Positions 1-7,796 of a stretch of DNA of 64,000 bases are shown piece by piece (the stretch's first letter is position 1; each line of letters starts with the position of its first letter). Below the pieces are notes generated by a model, which saw nothing but the letters and a program-made list of their open reading frames with translations, had not been told where the DNA came from and searched no databases. Position numbers and translations under genes: made by a program. Source of the stretch: Roseicyclus sp. (GTDB lineage: Bacteria > Pseudomonadota > Alphaproteobacteria > Rhodobacterales > Rhodobacteraceae); contig JAGYKZ010000005.1 in assembly GCA_018401385.1 (NCBI GenBank), positions 1 through 64,000 on the forward strand. The letters run 5' to 3'.

Positions 1-261
1 TTATTCTTCGTCCACGCCATATTCTTTGTCCAATTTGTTCATACGCGCCGCGTAGAAGAAAATCAGGACAAGGAATACGAGGATTGAACCTTGCTGAGCG
101 AACCAGAAGCCCAGATCTGTGCCACCTACCGCGATGCCGCTAAGCATCGGGCGGAAAAGAATAGCGAGACCATACGAACAAAATGCCCAGATCACCAAGC
201 AGATGGTGACCAAGCGAATGTTCGCGGCCCAGTATTCCGAGTTGTTTGCCTTTTCGGCCAT
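1..261 (-). CDS. Small subunit of a sodium/substrate symporter (DUF4212)
   Basis: An 86-residue inner-membrane protein with two hydrophobic segments (about residues 15-35 and 50-70) and a short charged C-terminal tail. It matches the DUF4212 family of small subunits that accompany large SSS-type sodium:solute symporters, often of the acetate/pyruvate class. The large subunit would lie just downstream, outside the window. A GGGAG ribosome site precedes the ATG. It follows adk and acs on the same strand, so acetate uptake is a reasonable inference, though the substrate cannot be read from this subunit. The gene is complete; its TAA is the first three bases of the window. Confidence 0.85.
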   Translation of the reverse strand: MAEKANNSEYWAANIRLVTICLVIWAFCSYGLAILFRPMLSGIAVGGTDLGFWFAQQGSILVFLVLIFFYAARMNKLDKEYGVDEE

Positions 262-360
262 TGATATCTCCCTTCGGTTTCTAACCCGTGAGGCGCTGCC
301 TCAACGGTGACATCCGCCGCCGCCTCCTCCTAAGGCGCCGACAGAATTCTTTGGCCCAAT

Positions 361-1047
361 TCAAGCCCCGGTGAGGCGGGACACGATATTGCCAAGTGCC
401 TTGGCAATATCATCAATGGCCCCCATCGCCGCGACTTTGCTAAGTGTGCCGCGGGCATTGTAATACTCGATAAGGGGGGCCGTTTGGGCATGATATGCCG
501 ACAGGCGTGTGCGCACTGTTTCGGCATTATCATCAGGGCGGCGTTTGAAATCGCTGCCCTGACATTTGTCACAAACCCCCGCCGTGGCGGGCTGTTTGAA
601 TTCATCATGATATCCTTCGCCACAGGTGGCGCAGGTGTAGCGGCCCGACACACGGGCCACCATCGCCTCATCATCAACCTCAAGGCTGATGACGGCATCA
701 ATTTGTTGATTGCGCGCGTTCAGAAGGTGGTCCAGCGCTTCGGCCTGTGCGGCTGTGCGCGGAAAACCATCCAAAATCGTGCCTGCCGCCACATCTGGCT
801 GCTCAAGGCGCTCTTGCAAAACGGCGAGCACGATTTCATCCGAAACCAATTCGCCCTTTTCCATCACTGATTTTGCGGCCAATCCCGCAGGGGTTCCCGC
901 ATTGACCGCGCCGCGCAGTAAATCGCCCGTGGACAGTTGAACAAGCCCAAATGCTTCCTCCAGCATGCGGGCCTGTGTGCCCTTGCCCGCGCCCGGAGGG
1001 CCGAGAAGGATCAAGTTAACCGGTCGTGTCATTGTCTCTGCCATCAT
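361..1047 (-). CDS. adk: Adenylate kinase (long, zinc-lid form)
   Basis: Cytosolic enzyme interconverting ATP + AMP and 2 ADP. The P-loop GPPGAGKGT sits at residues 16-24, the LSTGDLLR nucleotide-binding segment follows, and GFPRT is near residue 94. The lid holds four cysteines (CATC at 139-142 and CDKC at 159-162), the arrangement of zinc-binding long-type adenylate kinases. At 228 residues it is of normal long-form length. An internal ATG at 1032 would give a protein starting MTRPVN and is also plausible. It begins 15 bases after acs ends, so AMP released by acetyl-CoA synthetase would be recycled by the next product of the same transcript. Confidence 0.96.
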   Translation of the reverse strand: MMAETMTRPVNLILLGPPGAGKGTQARMLEEAFGLVQLSTGDLLRGAVNAGTPAGLAAKSVMEKGELVSDEIVLAVLQERLEQPDVAAGTILDGFPRTAAQAEALDHLLNARNQQIDAVISLEVDDEAMVARVSGRYTCATCGEGYHDEFKQPATAGVCDKCQGSDFKRRPDDNAETVRTRLSAYHAQTAPLIEYYNARGTLSKVAAMGAIDDIAKALGNIVSRLTGA

Positions 1048-1062
1048 TTACCCATCCACGCT

Positions 1063-3003
1063 TTACTTGACGATGCGGTTGGCGATGAGATCATCCACCA
1101 CACTTGGATCAGCCAAAGTGGAGGTGTCCCCAAGGCTACCAAAGTCATTTTCGGCAATCTTGCGCAGAATGCGGCGCATGATCTTGCCAGACCGTGTCTT
1201 GGGTAATCCAGGTGCGAATTGCAGTGCGTCTGGCTTGGCAATCGGGCCGATTTCCTTGCGCACCCAATTGGTCAACTCGGCGCGCAATTCTTCGGATGGT
1301 TCTTGGCCCGCCATCAAGGTGACGTAGCAATAAATCCCCTGACCCTTAAGGTCATGCGGGAAGCCCACCACAGCGGCCTCTGAGACTTTTTCATGCGCCA
1401 CAAGCGCCGATTCAACCTCGGCTGTGCCCATGCGGTGGCCAGAGACGTTGATCACATCATCCACGCGGCCCGTGATCCAGTAATAGCCATCCTCATCACG
1501 GCGGCATCCGTCACCCGTGAAGTAATAGCCTTTGTAATCGCTGAAATAGGCCTGAACGAAGCGATCAGGATCCCCCCACAGCGTGCGCATTTGTCCAGGC
1601 CAGCTGTCTTTGATGCACAACACGCCTTCTGAGGCAGTTTCATGAATTTCTTGGCCCGTTGTCGCGTCCAGCAGCACAGGCTGCACCCCAAAGAACGGGT
1701 TGGTCGCTGAACCAGGCTTGAGCTTGGTGGCACCGGGCAGGGGCGTGATCAAATGGCCGCCTGTTTCGGTTTGCCACCATGTATCAACAATCGGGCAGTT
1801 CCCCTTGCCGACCACCTCATTGTACCAGTTCCATGCTTCGGGGTTGATCGGTTCACCCACCGACCCCAGAAGCTTTAGGCTGGACAGATCATATTTGGTC
1901 ACGAATTCATTGCCCTGACCCATCAGCAAGCGGATTGCGGTGGGGGCTGTGTAGAATTGATTGACTTTGTGCTTTTCGCAAACGGCCCAGAAACGGCCCG
2001 CGTCAGGATAGGTGGGCACACCTTCGAACATCAGCGTTGTCGCGCCATTGGCCAGCGGGCCATAGATAATGTAGCTGTGTCCTGTGACCCAACCCACATC
2101 GGCGGTGCACCAGAACACATCCCCATCATGATAGTCGAATGTGTATTGATGGGTCATGGCCGCATAGGCCAGATAGCCACCCGATGTATGCACAACCCCT
2201 TTCGGTTTGCCCGTTGAGCCAGAGGTGTAAAGGATGAACAACGGGTCTTCGGCGTTCATCTCCTCGGCGGGGCAGGTGGTTGATTGATCCGCGGATGCCT
2301 CGTGATACCAGATGTCGCGACCTTCGGCCCAAGTCACCTCTTGACCCGTGCGCTTGACCACCAGACATTTCACATGATCATCACAGTGCAGTAGCGCCTT
2401 GTCCACGTTGGATTTGAGGTCGGTGACGCGGCCACCACGCGGCGCGCCGTCCGAAGTGATGACAACCCGTGCCTCAGAATCGTTGACGCGGTTTGCCAGC
2501 GCATCTGGCGAGAAACCCGCAAAGACCACCGAATGGATTGCGCCGATGCGCGCACACGCCAGCATGGCGTAGGCGGCCTCTGGGATCATTGGCAAATACA
2601 GAACAACACGATCGCCGCGCTTCACGCCCAAGGATTTCAGCGTATTGGCAAAACGGCCCACTTCATCCCCAAGCTGCGCATAGGTGATGTGCTGTGCGGC
2701 TTCATTCGGGTCGTCAGGCTCGAACAGGATCGCCGTCTGTGCGCCGCGGGTGGCCAAATGGCGGTCGATGCAATTCGCCGCAACATTGAGCGTGCCATCT
2801 TCGAACCAGCGGATATCCACATTGTCATAGGCAAAGGAGGTATTTTTGACCTTTGTGTAGGGCTTGATCCAATCAAGGCGCTTGCCGTGTTCACCCCAGA
2901 ACGCCTCTGGGTCGGTGATCGAAGCCTCATACATGGCTGTATAATTCGCAGCATCAATATGCGCGCCAGCAAGCAGGTCGGGGAATTTCGTTTCAGTAGG
3001 CAA
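1063..3003 (-). CDS. acs: Acetyl-CoA synthetase
   Basis: AMP-forming acetate:CoA ligase, 646 residues, the usual length. It makes acetyl-CoA from acetate, ATP and CoA via acetyl-AMP. Visible are the AMP-binding signature [15 protein letters not shown], the WWQTETGG motif, YYFTGDG, and near the C-terminus [14 protein letters not shown] with the lysine that is reversibly acetylated in this family. The start codon is TTG, supported by a strong GGGAG ribosome site seven bases upstream; no better ATG exists. It is first in a run acs-adk-symporter subunit. About 570 bases upstream are free for control and contain a perfect palindrome listed separately. Confidence 0.97.
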   Translation of the reverse strand: MPTETKFPDLLAGAHIDAANYTAMYEASITDPEAFWGEHGKRLDWIKPYTKVKNTSFAYDNVDIRWFEDGTLNVAANCIDRHLATRGAQTAILFEPDDPNEAAQHITYAQLGDEVGRFANTLKSLGVKRGDRVVLYLPMIPEAAYAMLACARIGAIHSVVFAGFSPDALANRVNDSEARVVITSDGAPRGGRVTDLKSNVDKALLHCDDHVKCLVVKRTGQEVTWAEGRDIWYHEASADQSTTCPAEEMNAEDPLFILYTSGSTGKPKGVVHTSGGYLAYAAMTHQYTFDYHDGDVFWCTADVGWVTGHSYIIYGPLANGATTLMFEGVPTYPDAGRFWAVCEKHKVNQFYTAPTAIRLLMGQGNEFVTKYDLSSLKLLGSVGEPINPEAWNWYNEVVGKGNCPIVDTWWQTETGGHLITPLPGATKLKPGSATNPFFGVQPVLLDATTGQEIHETASEGVLCIKDSWPGQMRTLWGDPDRFVQAYFSDYKGYYFTGDGCRRDEDGYYWITGRVDDVINVSGHRMGTAEVESALVAHEKVSEAAVVGFPHDLKGQGIYCYVTLMAGQEPSEELRAELTNWVRKEIGPIAKPDALQFAPGLPKTRSGKIMRRILRKIAENDFGSLGDTSTLADPSVVDDLIANRIVK

Positions 3004-3577
3004 TGTCAGTCTCCCTCAAAGAGTGGCGGCGCGGGTCTCGTTATAACAAAGGGTGCCGCGCCGCAGCTTGGGTGATGTCCTACCCCGATCCCTTCGCAGA
3101 AATATGGCGGCTTGGGTTTGCCAGTCATCCGCAAACGATCCAAACGCAGCACATTGTGATATTTAAACTGATCCTCCCCGATCCCCCGTTTCTTGCGCTG
3201 CACCCCCTCCACTGGGCGCGATCCGCAAATTCGACAGTTTCCCCAATCGCGGCTTGATTTCCAGACCAAGCACACCACCATCGATAACGGATAGTTTACA
3301 TTAAGATTCAGCCTTCAGAATATATTCATCCATGCGCGGTGGATTTCTGTGTAATAAATTTACATCGCAATGCAGAATTTGTAAATATCTTTACAATTCC
3401 TAAGATTTTCATCAGAAAACATACATATTTTGTAAGTCGCCTGTAGATCGCCTGTAGGTCTGTCGCGATTGGGGTTGGGCGGATTGTCTGTGTTAGCGCT
3501 ACTTTCTGCGCCGCAGCATCGCGGGTCCGTCAGGCGCGCTGGGCGAATGGTATGTGACGCGCGCAATTTGGGGCGAG
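3004..3577 (-). promoter_or_regulatory. Upstream region of acs with repeated TTTACA/TGTAAA elements
   Basis: This 574-base stretch has no credible gene. It contains a perfect interrupted palindrome, TTGTAAA-TATC-TTTACAA, at 3379-3396. Half-site-like copies lie at 3295-3300 (TTTACA), 3358-3363 (TTTACA) and 3430-3434 (TTGTA, followed by AG). The core, 3290-3440, is clearly more AT-rich than its surroundings. It sits upstream of acs on the minus strand and downstream of the lysR end, so it most likely holds the acs promoter and an operator. The binding protein is unknown; regulators of acetate and short-chain acyl metabolism are obvious candidates. Confidence 0.45.
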
Positions 3578-4561
3578 TCACCCCGCAGGCAAATGCGCTG
3601 GCAGTGTGCAGAATTCCGACCCAAGCCACGGCATTCGAACAAGCGCAGGTGTAATGAACAATTTTTGTGCAAGGTCGCGGATCAAGCTGGCCATTTCATG
3701 GGGAATAGGGCCAGCCCAATCGTCGCTGCAATAGAGCATGATCTGGCGTGGTAGCGCGGGTTTGGGCAAGGGGTAGGTATCGATCCCATCGGCAAAGCGC
3801 TCCCCACGCATCAGGCTCAGGGGCGTTGTGATGGTGTATCCAATGCCCGCCGCAACCATCGCAGAAATGGATTGGTTCGAGTCGATTTCAAAGCGGCGGC
3901 TGACCGTCACACCACTGCCCGCGAGATAGTCGTCAATATGCTGCGCCATAACCTGTGCTGGATCACGACCAAGAAAAGCCAAGCCTTGCACATCCGAAAA
4001 ACTTCCATCGAACGGGTGGGATTTGGGAAGCGCGAGGATATAGGGGTCACGCAAAATCGGATGTGCTATGACATCTGCTGGTGCGCTGTTGGGCGCGGCG
4101 CAAAGGATCATGTCCAAATTGCGCTTGGCCAACATATTCAGCAAGCTGTGACTTGCGCCCGTTTGCAGGCGAAATTTGCAATCGCTCAAGGCTTCGGCCA
4201 GACGCGCGGCGAGTTTTGGGGTCAGATCATTCTCAAAATCGTCAATGACCCCAAGGCCAAGCGCGGAAATACCCGAGAGGTTGAGGCGGTTCAGATCTTT
4301 CTGGCCCAGACGCAGCGCATCAAGCGCGGCCTCGACCCGCTTCAGGAACAATCGACCTGCCGGGGTGAGGCCCACTGGACGCCTGCGGGTGTCAATCAAT
4401 TCCACGCCCAAAGCCAGAGATAGGTTGCGCAATTGTTGGGATGCGGCAGGAACGGATAGGCCCATTTCCTCGGCGGCATCTGATAACGAACCCGTGCGGG
4501 CCATCACCTCGAAGGTTTCCAGGCTCTTCAGGCTGATCCCTTTGAGATCGGGTCGCGTCAT
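3578..4561 (-). CDS. LysR-family transcriptional regulator
   Basis: A 327-residue DNA-binding regulator. Residues 10-70 form the LysR winged helix (FEVMARTGSLSDAAEEMG, then SVPAASQQLRNLS), followed by a type-2 periplasmic-binding-like effector domain. Its ATG overlaps the stop of the upstream dehydrogenase by four bases (ATGA), so the two are translationally coupled. That layout, regulator behind a dehydrogenase on the same strand, suggests that it senses the substrate or product of that enzyme; LysR genes are more often divergent from their target. The effector is not predictable from sequence. Confidence 0.9.
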   Translation of the reverse strand: MTRPDLKGISLKSLETFEVMARTGSLSDAAEEMGLSVPAASQQLRNLSLALGVELIDTRRRPVGLTPAGRLFLKRVEAALDALRLGQKDLNRLNLSGISALGLGVIDDFENDLTPKLAARLAEALSDCKFRLQTGASHSLLNMLAKRNLDMILCAAPNSAPADVIAHPILRDPYILALPKSHPFDGSFSDVQGLAFLGRDPAQVMAQHIDDYLAGSGVTVSRRFEIDSNQSISAMVAAGIGYTITTPLSLMRGERFADGIDTYPLPKPALPRQIMLYCSDDWAGPIPHEMASLIRDLAQKLFITPALVRMPWLGSEFCTLPAHLPAG

Positions 4562-5574
4562 GCGGCGATGATCCGTTCCAAGAGCGCTTGGGGCACCAAG
4601 ACCCCTTCGGTCAGCGCGGTTTCAAATCTTTGCTTGCGCATCAGCGCGTGCAGCTGCTCGGGGGCCTCCATCACCAAACGTTTGGTGAAGTGTTCAAGCG
4701 CCCCGCCTGATCCATATGATTGCGGCTTAAGGGCCAAAAGACAATGCCCGATCCGCATCGGTCCTCCGCTTGGATCCCCTCTGTCTGCAATTTCGGCGGA
4801 AGCCCCTGTGCCAAGGATGCTGAGAACACAAAGTTCGACCATCACGGCAAGCCCAAACCCATAGCTGCCATGAACGGGCAGGAGGCTTCCATCGAGGGCG
4901 GCGCGCGGATTTTGCGTGGCGCGCCCGTGATCATCAAGCGCCGCATCGGGCGGCAAAAGCGCGCCGCGCGCAATGTGATGTTCGACATCATCATATGAGA
5001 GCAGTGTTTGACCTTGCTCAAAGATCAAAATGGATTGGCCCTGCTGATCTGGCACGGCCAAAGCCATCGGATTGCGACCAAGGCTAGGGGGTGCCGTTGG
5101 GGTTAGGCTGATGCAGGGATGATCGGTTGACATCGCTACGGCCATAAAACCACGTTTGGCGATTTCTTCGGCCAGTTGTGCCATGAATGCAGTGCTGTGC
5201 CCGTTGCGTAGCCCCAATAACCCTGCGCCTTCAGCGGCAAGAATATCCAAAAATCTGGGCAAGGCGTGATCAATGGCGGCGGGCAAAAAACCGTTGGCGA
5301 TGTCGCAGCGCAAATGGACCCCGTTTCGCGGCTCTGTCACGGGTCGGGCCGCGCCATCTACGCGGGCAAGGGTAAGATCCTCCAAGCATTGCAGAAGATA
5401 GCGCATACCCGCTCGCTGGTCGCCCTCTGCCTCGGCGCGCGCGATGCGCTTTGCCAAGGGCTTGGCCTGATGTGCTTGCGCCTGCAAACGCGTCAGACTG
5501 TCAAAGCACAGCGCCTCCAGATCGGCGATGCTTAATCTTTGATATGTTTTCTCGTTTTGCTCATCCATACCCAT
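4558..5574 (-). CDS. Ldh-family NAD(P)-dependent oxidoreductase
   Basis: Belongs to the malate/L-lactate/ureidoglycolate/sulfolactate dehydrogenase family, which reduces or oxidises 2-hydroxy acids and is unrelated to classical lactate dehydrogenases. Family-like segments include GLRNGHSTAFMAQ (the region of the catalytic histidine), GRNPMALAVP and HGSYGFGLAVMVELC. At 338 residues from the ATG at 5574 it fits the usual 330-360. A second ATG at 5568 and an upstream TTG at 5595 are alternatives; AAAGGGCGG directly precedes 5574. It is coupled to the lysR that follows. The substrate is unknown. Confidence 0.85.
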   Translation of the reverse strand: MGMDEQNEKTYQRLSIADLEALCFDSLTRLQAQAHQAKPLAKRIARAEAEGDQRAGMRYLLQCLEDLTLARVDGAARPVTEPRNGVHLRCDIANGFLPAAIDHALPRFLDILAAEGAGLLGLRNGHSTAFMAQLAEEIAKRGFMAVAMSTDHPCISLTPTAPPSLGRNPMALAVPDQQGQSILIFEQGQTLLSYDDVEHHIARGALLPPDAALDDHGRATQNPRAALDGSLLPVHGSYGFGLAVMVELCVLSILGTGASAEIADRGDPSGGPMRIGHCLLALKPQSYGSGGALEHFTKRLVMEAPEQLHALMRKQRFETALTEGVLVPQALLERIIAA

Positions 5575-5728
5575 CCGCCCTTTACGATCCTGCAAAACTG
5601 CAACGAGGGACGGTTATAACAGATGCCGCCCCCGAAAAAGAAACCATCCAACAGGCGAGATTGTATCTGAGAAGAACGGCGTTAACGCGGCGCAAGCGCG
5701 GCAAAAGCGGTGCGATACTGTGACCTGG

Positions 5729-6667
5729 TCAGCCTTCAAGGATCAATTCGGGCAATTTGCGGGCAAAGTCGCGAATGACATTCGCCAATTGTCGATGCGC
5801 AACCCCTGCGCCCGAGGTGCTGCGCCAGACCAATCCGATGGAGCGCGAAAAGCGCCGCCCCTTGAAGGGACGCACAACCACATCCTGCGCGCGTCCCGTG
5901 ATCTCCGAACGCACGTAAAGCGCGGGCAAAAAGGTGGCGCCCATACCCATCGCAACCATTTGGCGCAATGCGTCCAGTGATGTTCCCTCATATTCACGCG
6001 AGAGGGTTGCCCCTGTTTCGACACAAAGTGCTGAGATTTGACTGTGCAGCGCATAATTGGGCGAAAGTGAAAGAATCGTCTCCGTGCTCAGGTCTTGTGG
6101 TTCGATATGCGCGCGTTCGGCAAGGGGATGATCCGCTGAAATGGCCACAACAAGCGGCTCGCGAAACAAACGCTCCGTGACCAAAGATGCACCTGGAATG
6201 GGCAATTGCGTCAGGATCAGATCATGACTGCCCTCGGTGATCTGGCGCGCCAGATCATGCGGAGCGGCTTCGCGCACATAGAGCCTCAGATCGGGGTGAG
6301 ATCGGTGCAAATCCCCCACGATATGTGGCATCAGGTAGGGGCCAAGTGTGCTTGACGTGCCAAGGCGCAATGTGCCGCCAAGCCCAGATTGCAGCGTTGC
6401 AGAGAGATCAACGATGGCTTGGGTCGCATCGAGAATGTCTCGCGCGCGCGCCACAACTTCGCGTCCTGCGAGCGTCAATTGAACAGGCCCGCGTCCCCGT
6501 TCGATCAGCGTAAGCGACAGCGCCTCCTCCAGCGTTTTGATCTGGACCGAAAGCGAAGGTTGCGAAATCCCGCAGGCTTCGGCGGCCAAGCGAAAATGCC
6601 CCGTTTCCTCAATCGCCACCAAGTAGCGGAGTTGACGAAGGGTCAGCGGAATTTTCGGAATGGGCAT
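5729..6667 (-). CDS. OxyR-like LysR regulator lacking the peroxidatic cysteine
   Basis: A 312-residue LysR protein with the N-terminal helix-turn-helix typical of OxyR (LRQLRYLVAIEETGHFRLAA, residues 10-29) and an OxyR-like effector domain ending in a TSLDALRQMVAMGMGATFLP block. In OxyR two cysteines nine residues apart (C199 and C208 in E. coli) sense peroxide. Here the second is kept as Cys215, but the first position is Ala206 (codon GCG at 6050-6052). Peroxide sensing by a disulfide is therefore unlikely as in E. coli. No catalase gene is adjacent. It is probably an OxyR-derived regulator with another signal. Confidence 0.85.
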   Translation of the reverse strand: MPIPKIPLTLRQLRYLVAIEETGHFRLAAEACGISQPSLSVQIKTLEEALSLTLIERGRGPVQLTLAGREVVARARDILDATQAIVDLSATLQSGLGGTLRLGTSSTLGPYLMPHIVGDLHRSHPDLRLYVREAAPHDLARQITEGSHDLILTQLPIPGASLVTERLFREPLVVAISADHPLAERAHIEPQDLSTETILSLSPNYALHSQISALCVETGATLSREYEGTSLDALRQMVAMGMGATFLPALYVRSEITGRAQDVVVRPFKGRRFSRSIGLVWRSTSGAGVAHRQLANVIRDFARKLPELILEG

Positions 6668-6974
6668 CGTTGACCTGTGTTAGTTTTTTCCTATCGAAAT
6701 ATCTTGTAATGCAATATTTTCTTTAAGCAAGGGCAAGACTAAGTCTAGAACATGATCAGGCGCAAACCTGATTGGGCCGATGCGAAGGCACGCGCGCAAA
6801 GGCCATTTGACGCAAGGCCCGTGTCTCTGGTTGTTAGTCCCTTCCAGTGGTTTGAGATGGGCAAAGCGTTTCGGGTGTCCTGACGGGATCCTGCCGTCAC
6901 CCCTGAGGGGCACCCGATTTCTCCTTCCTCGCGCGGGTCAATTGGTCAGTCCGATTGATCCGCGCGCATCCCTT
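6668..6974. other. Non-coding gap with a potential three-way-junction RNA fold
   Basis: About 307 bases without a credible gene between two minus-strand genes. Between 6872 and 6916 the + strand can form a nested fold: an outer stem CGGGTG/CACCCG enclosing hairpin TGACGG-7-CCGTCA and hairpin CCCC-TGA-GGGG. The pairing is exact in all three stems. I do not recognise a known RNA family. The rest of the gap presumably holds the promoter of the OxyR-like gene. Low confidence that this is a functional RNA. Confidence 0.3.
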
Positions 6975-7745
6975 CTAGGTATGTAACACGCTTACCTGTC
7001 CGTCAGGCAAGATGGCCACGGCACTTAATCGTCCCGTCTCATCGGCACGGGTGTTAAGGGCAATGTGCCCCTCGGCTTGTGTGACGGTTTCAACTTCGGA
7101 ATGGCCATGTGCAATCCACAGCCCATCCGTGCGCAAGCGATAAGCAAATTCGGGGTGGCCCCAGATCAGGTTGCGCGGGCTTTGCTGATCAAGCGGGTGA
7201 TGCGGGTCGGCACCCGCATGGGTGGCGGCCAAGTTTCCCGATTTCCAAAACAGTGGCAGCTGATTGAGCCAGTCCAGCCGCGCCGGGCCAAGCGCCGTGG
7301 CAAGCCCCGCACTGAAGGCATCAGCGGGGAGGGCAGGATCGACTGACAATTCTTGCAGAAATGGCGCGGCACCTGCGCGCAGCCAGCGTTGCAGGCGAAC
7401 CGAAGGGATCTCAAGGCTATCAAGCAAAAGCCGCTCTTGCGCGCCGCAAAGGCAGGTGACGTTATCGGGAAATTCGCGGCACAAATCCATCAAGCGATCC
7501 AGCGTGGCAAGGCCTTGCCTGCCGCCATGCAGATAATTTCCAACGAAAACAAGTTTCGGATTCTGCGCGCCACTGTTCCCGATATGGGCATCAATGCGCG
7601 CCAAAATACCCTCGAGGAGCAGGGCGCAGCCCAATAGATCGCCCACGATATAACAGGCCTGTTCAGGCAGCGGCGCGGCCTTGGTGACCTCTGATCCTGC
7701 GGACAATCTGGCCGCGGTGGTTTTGCGTTGAAAGAGTTTCAGCAT
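6975..7745 (-). CDS. Calcineurin-like phosphoesterase homologue with degenerate active site
   Basis: Resembles serine/threonine-protein-phosphatase-type metallophosphoesterases along its length, but the metal-binding motifs are altered. GDxHG appears as GDLLGC (residues 35-40), GDYVDRG as GNYLHGG (69-75) and GNHE as GAQE (101-104). The later histidine motifs survive (THAGADP and AHGHS). With three of the early metal-ligand motifs changed, phosphatase activity is doubtful, and a binding or regulatory role is more likely. The ATG at 7745 (MLKLFQRK) is preferred over an in-frame TTG at 7781. It follows the ABC permease on the same strand. Confidence 0.75.
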   Translation of the reverse strand: MLKLFQRKTTAARLSAGSEVTKAAPLPEQACYIVGDLLGCALLLEGILARIDAHIGNSGAQNPKLVFVGNYLHGGRQGLATLDRLMDLCREFPDNVTCLCGAQERLLLDSLEIPSVRLQRWLRAGAAPFLQELSVDPALPADAFSAGLATALGPARLDWLNQLPLFWKSGNLAATHAGADPHHPLDQQSPRNLIWGHPEFAYRLRTDGLWIAHGHSEVETVTQAEGHIALNTRADETGRLSAVAILPDGQVSVLHT

Positions 7746-7796
7746 GGCGCAAGACTTGCGCGCTTCTCCAGATTCACGCAAGCGCGAATTTCTGTC

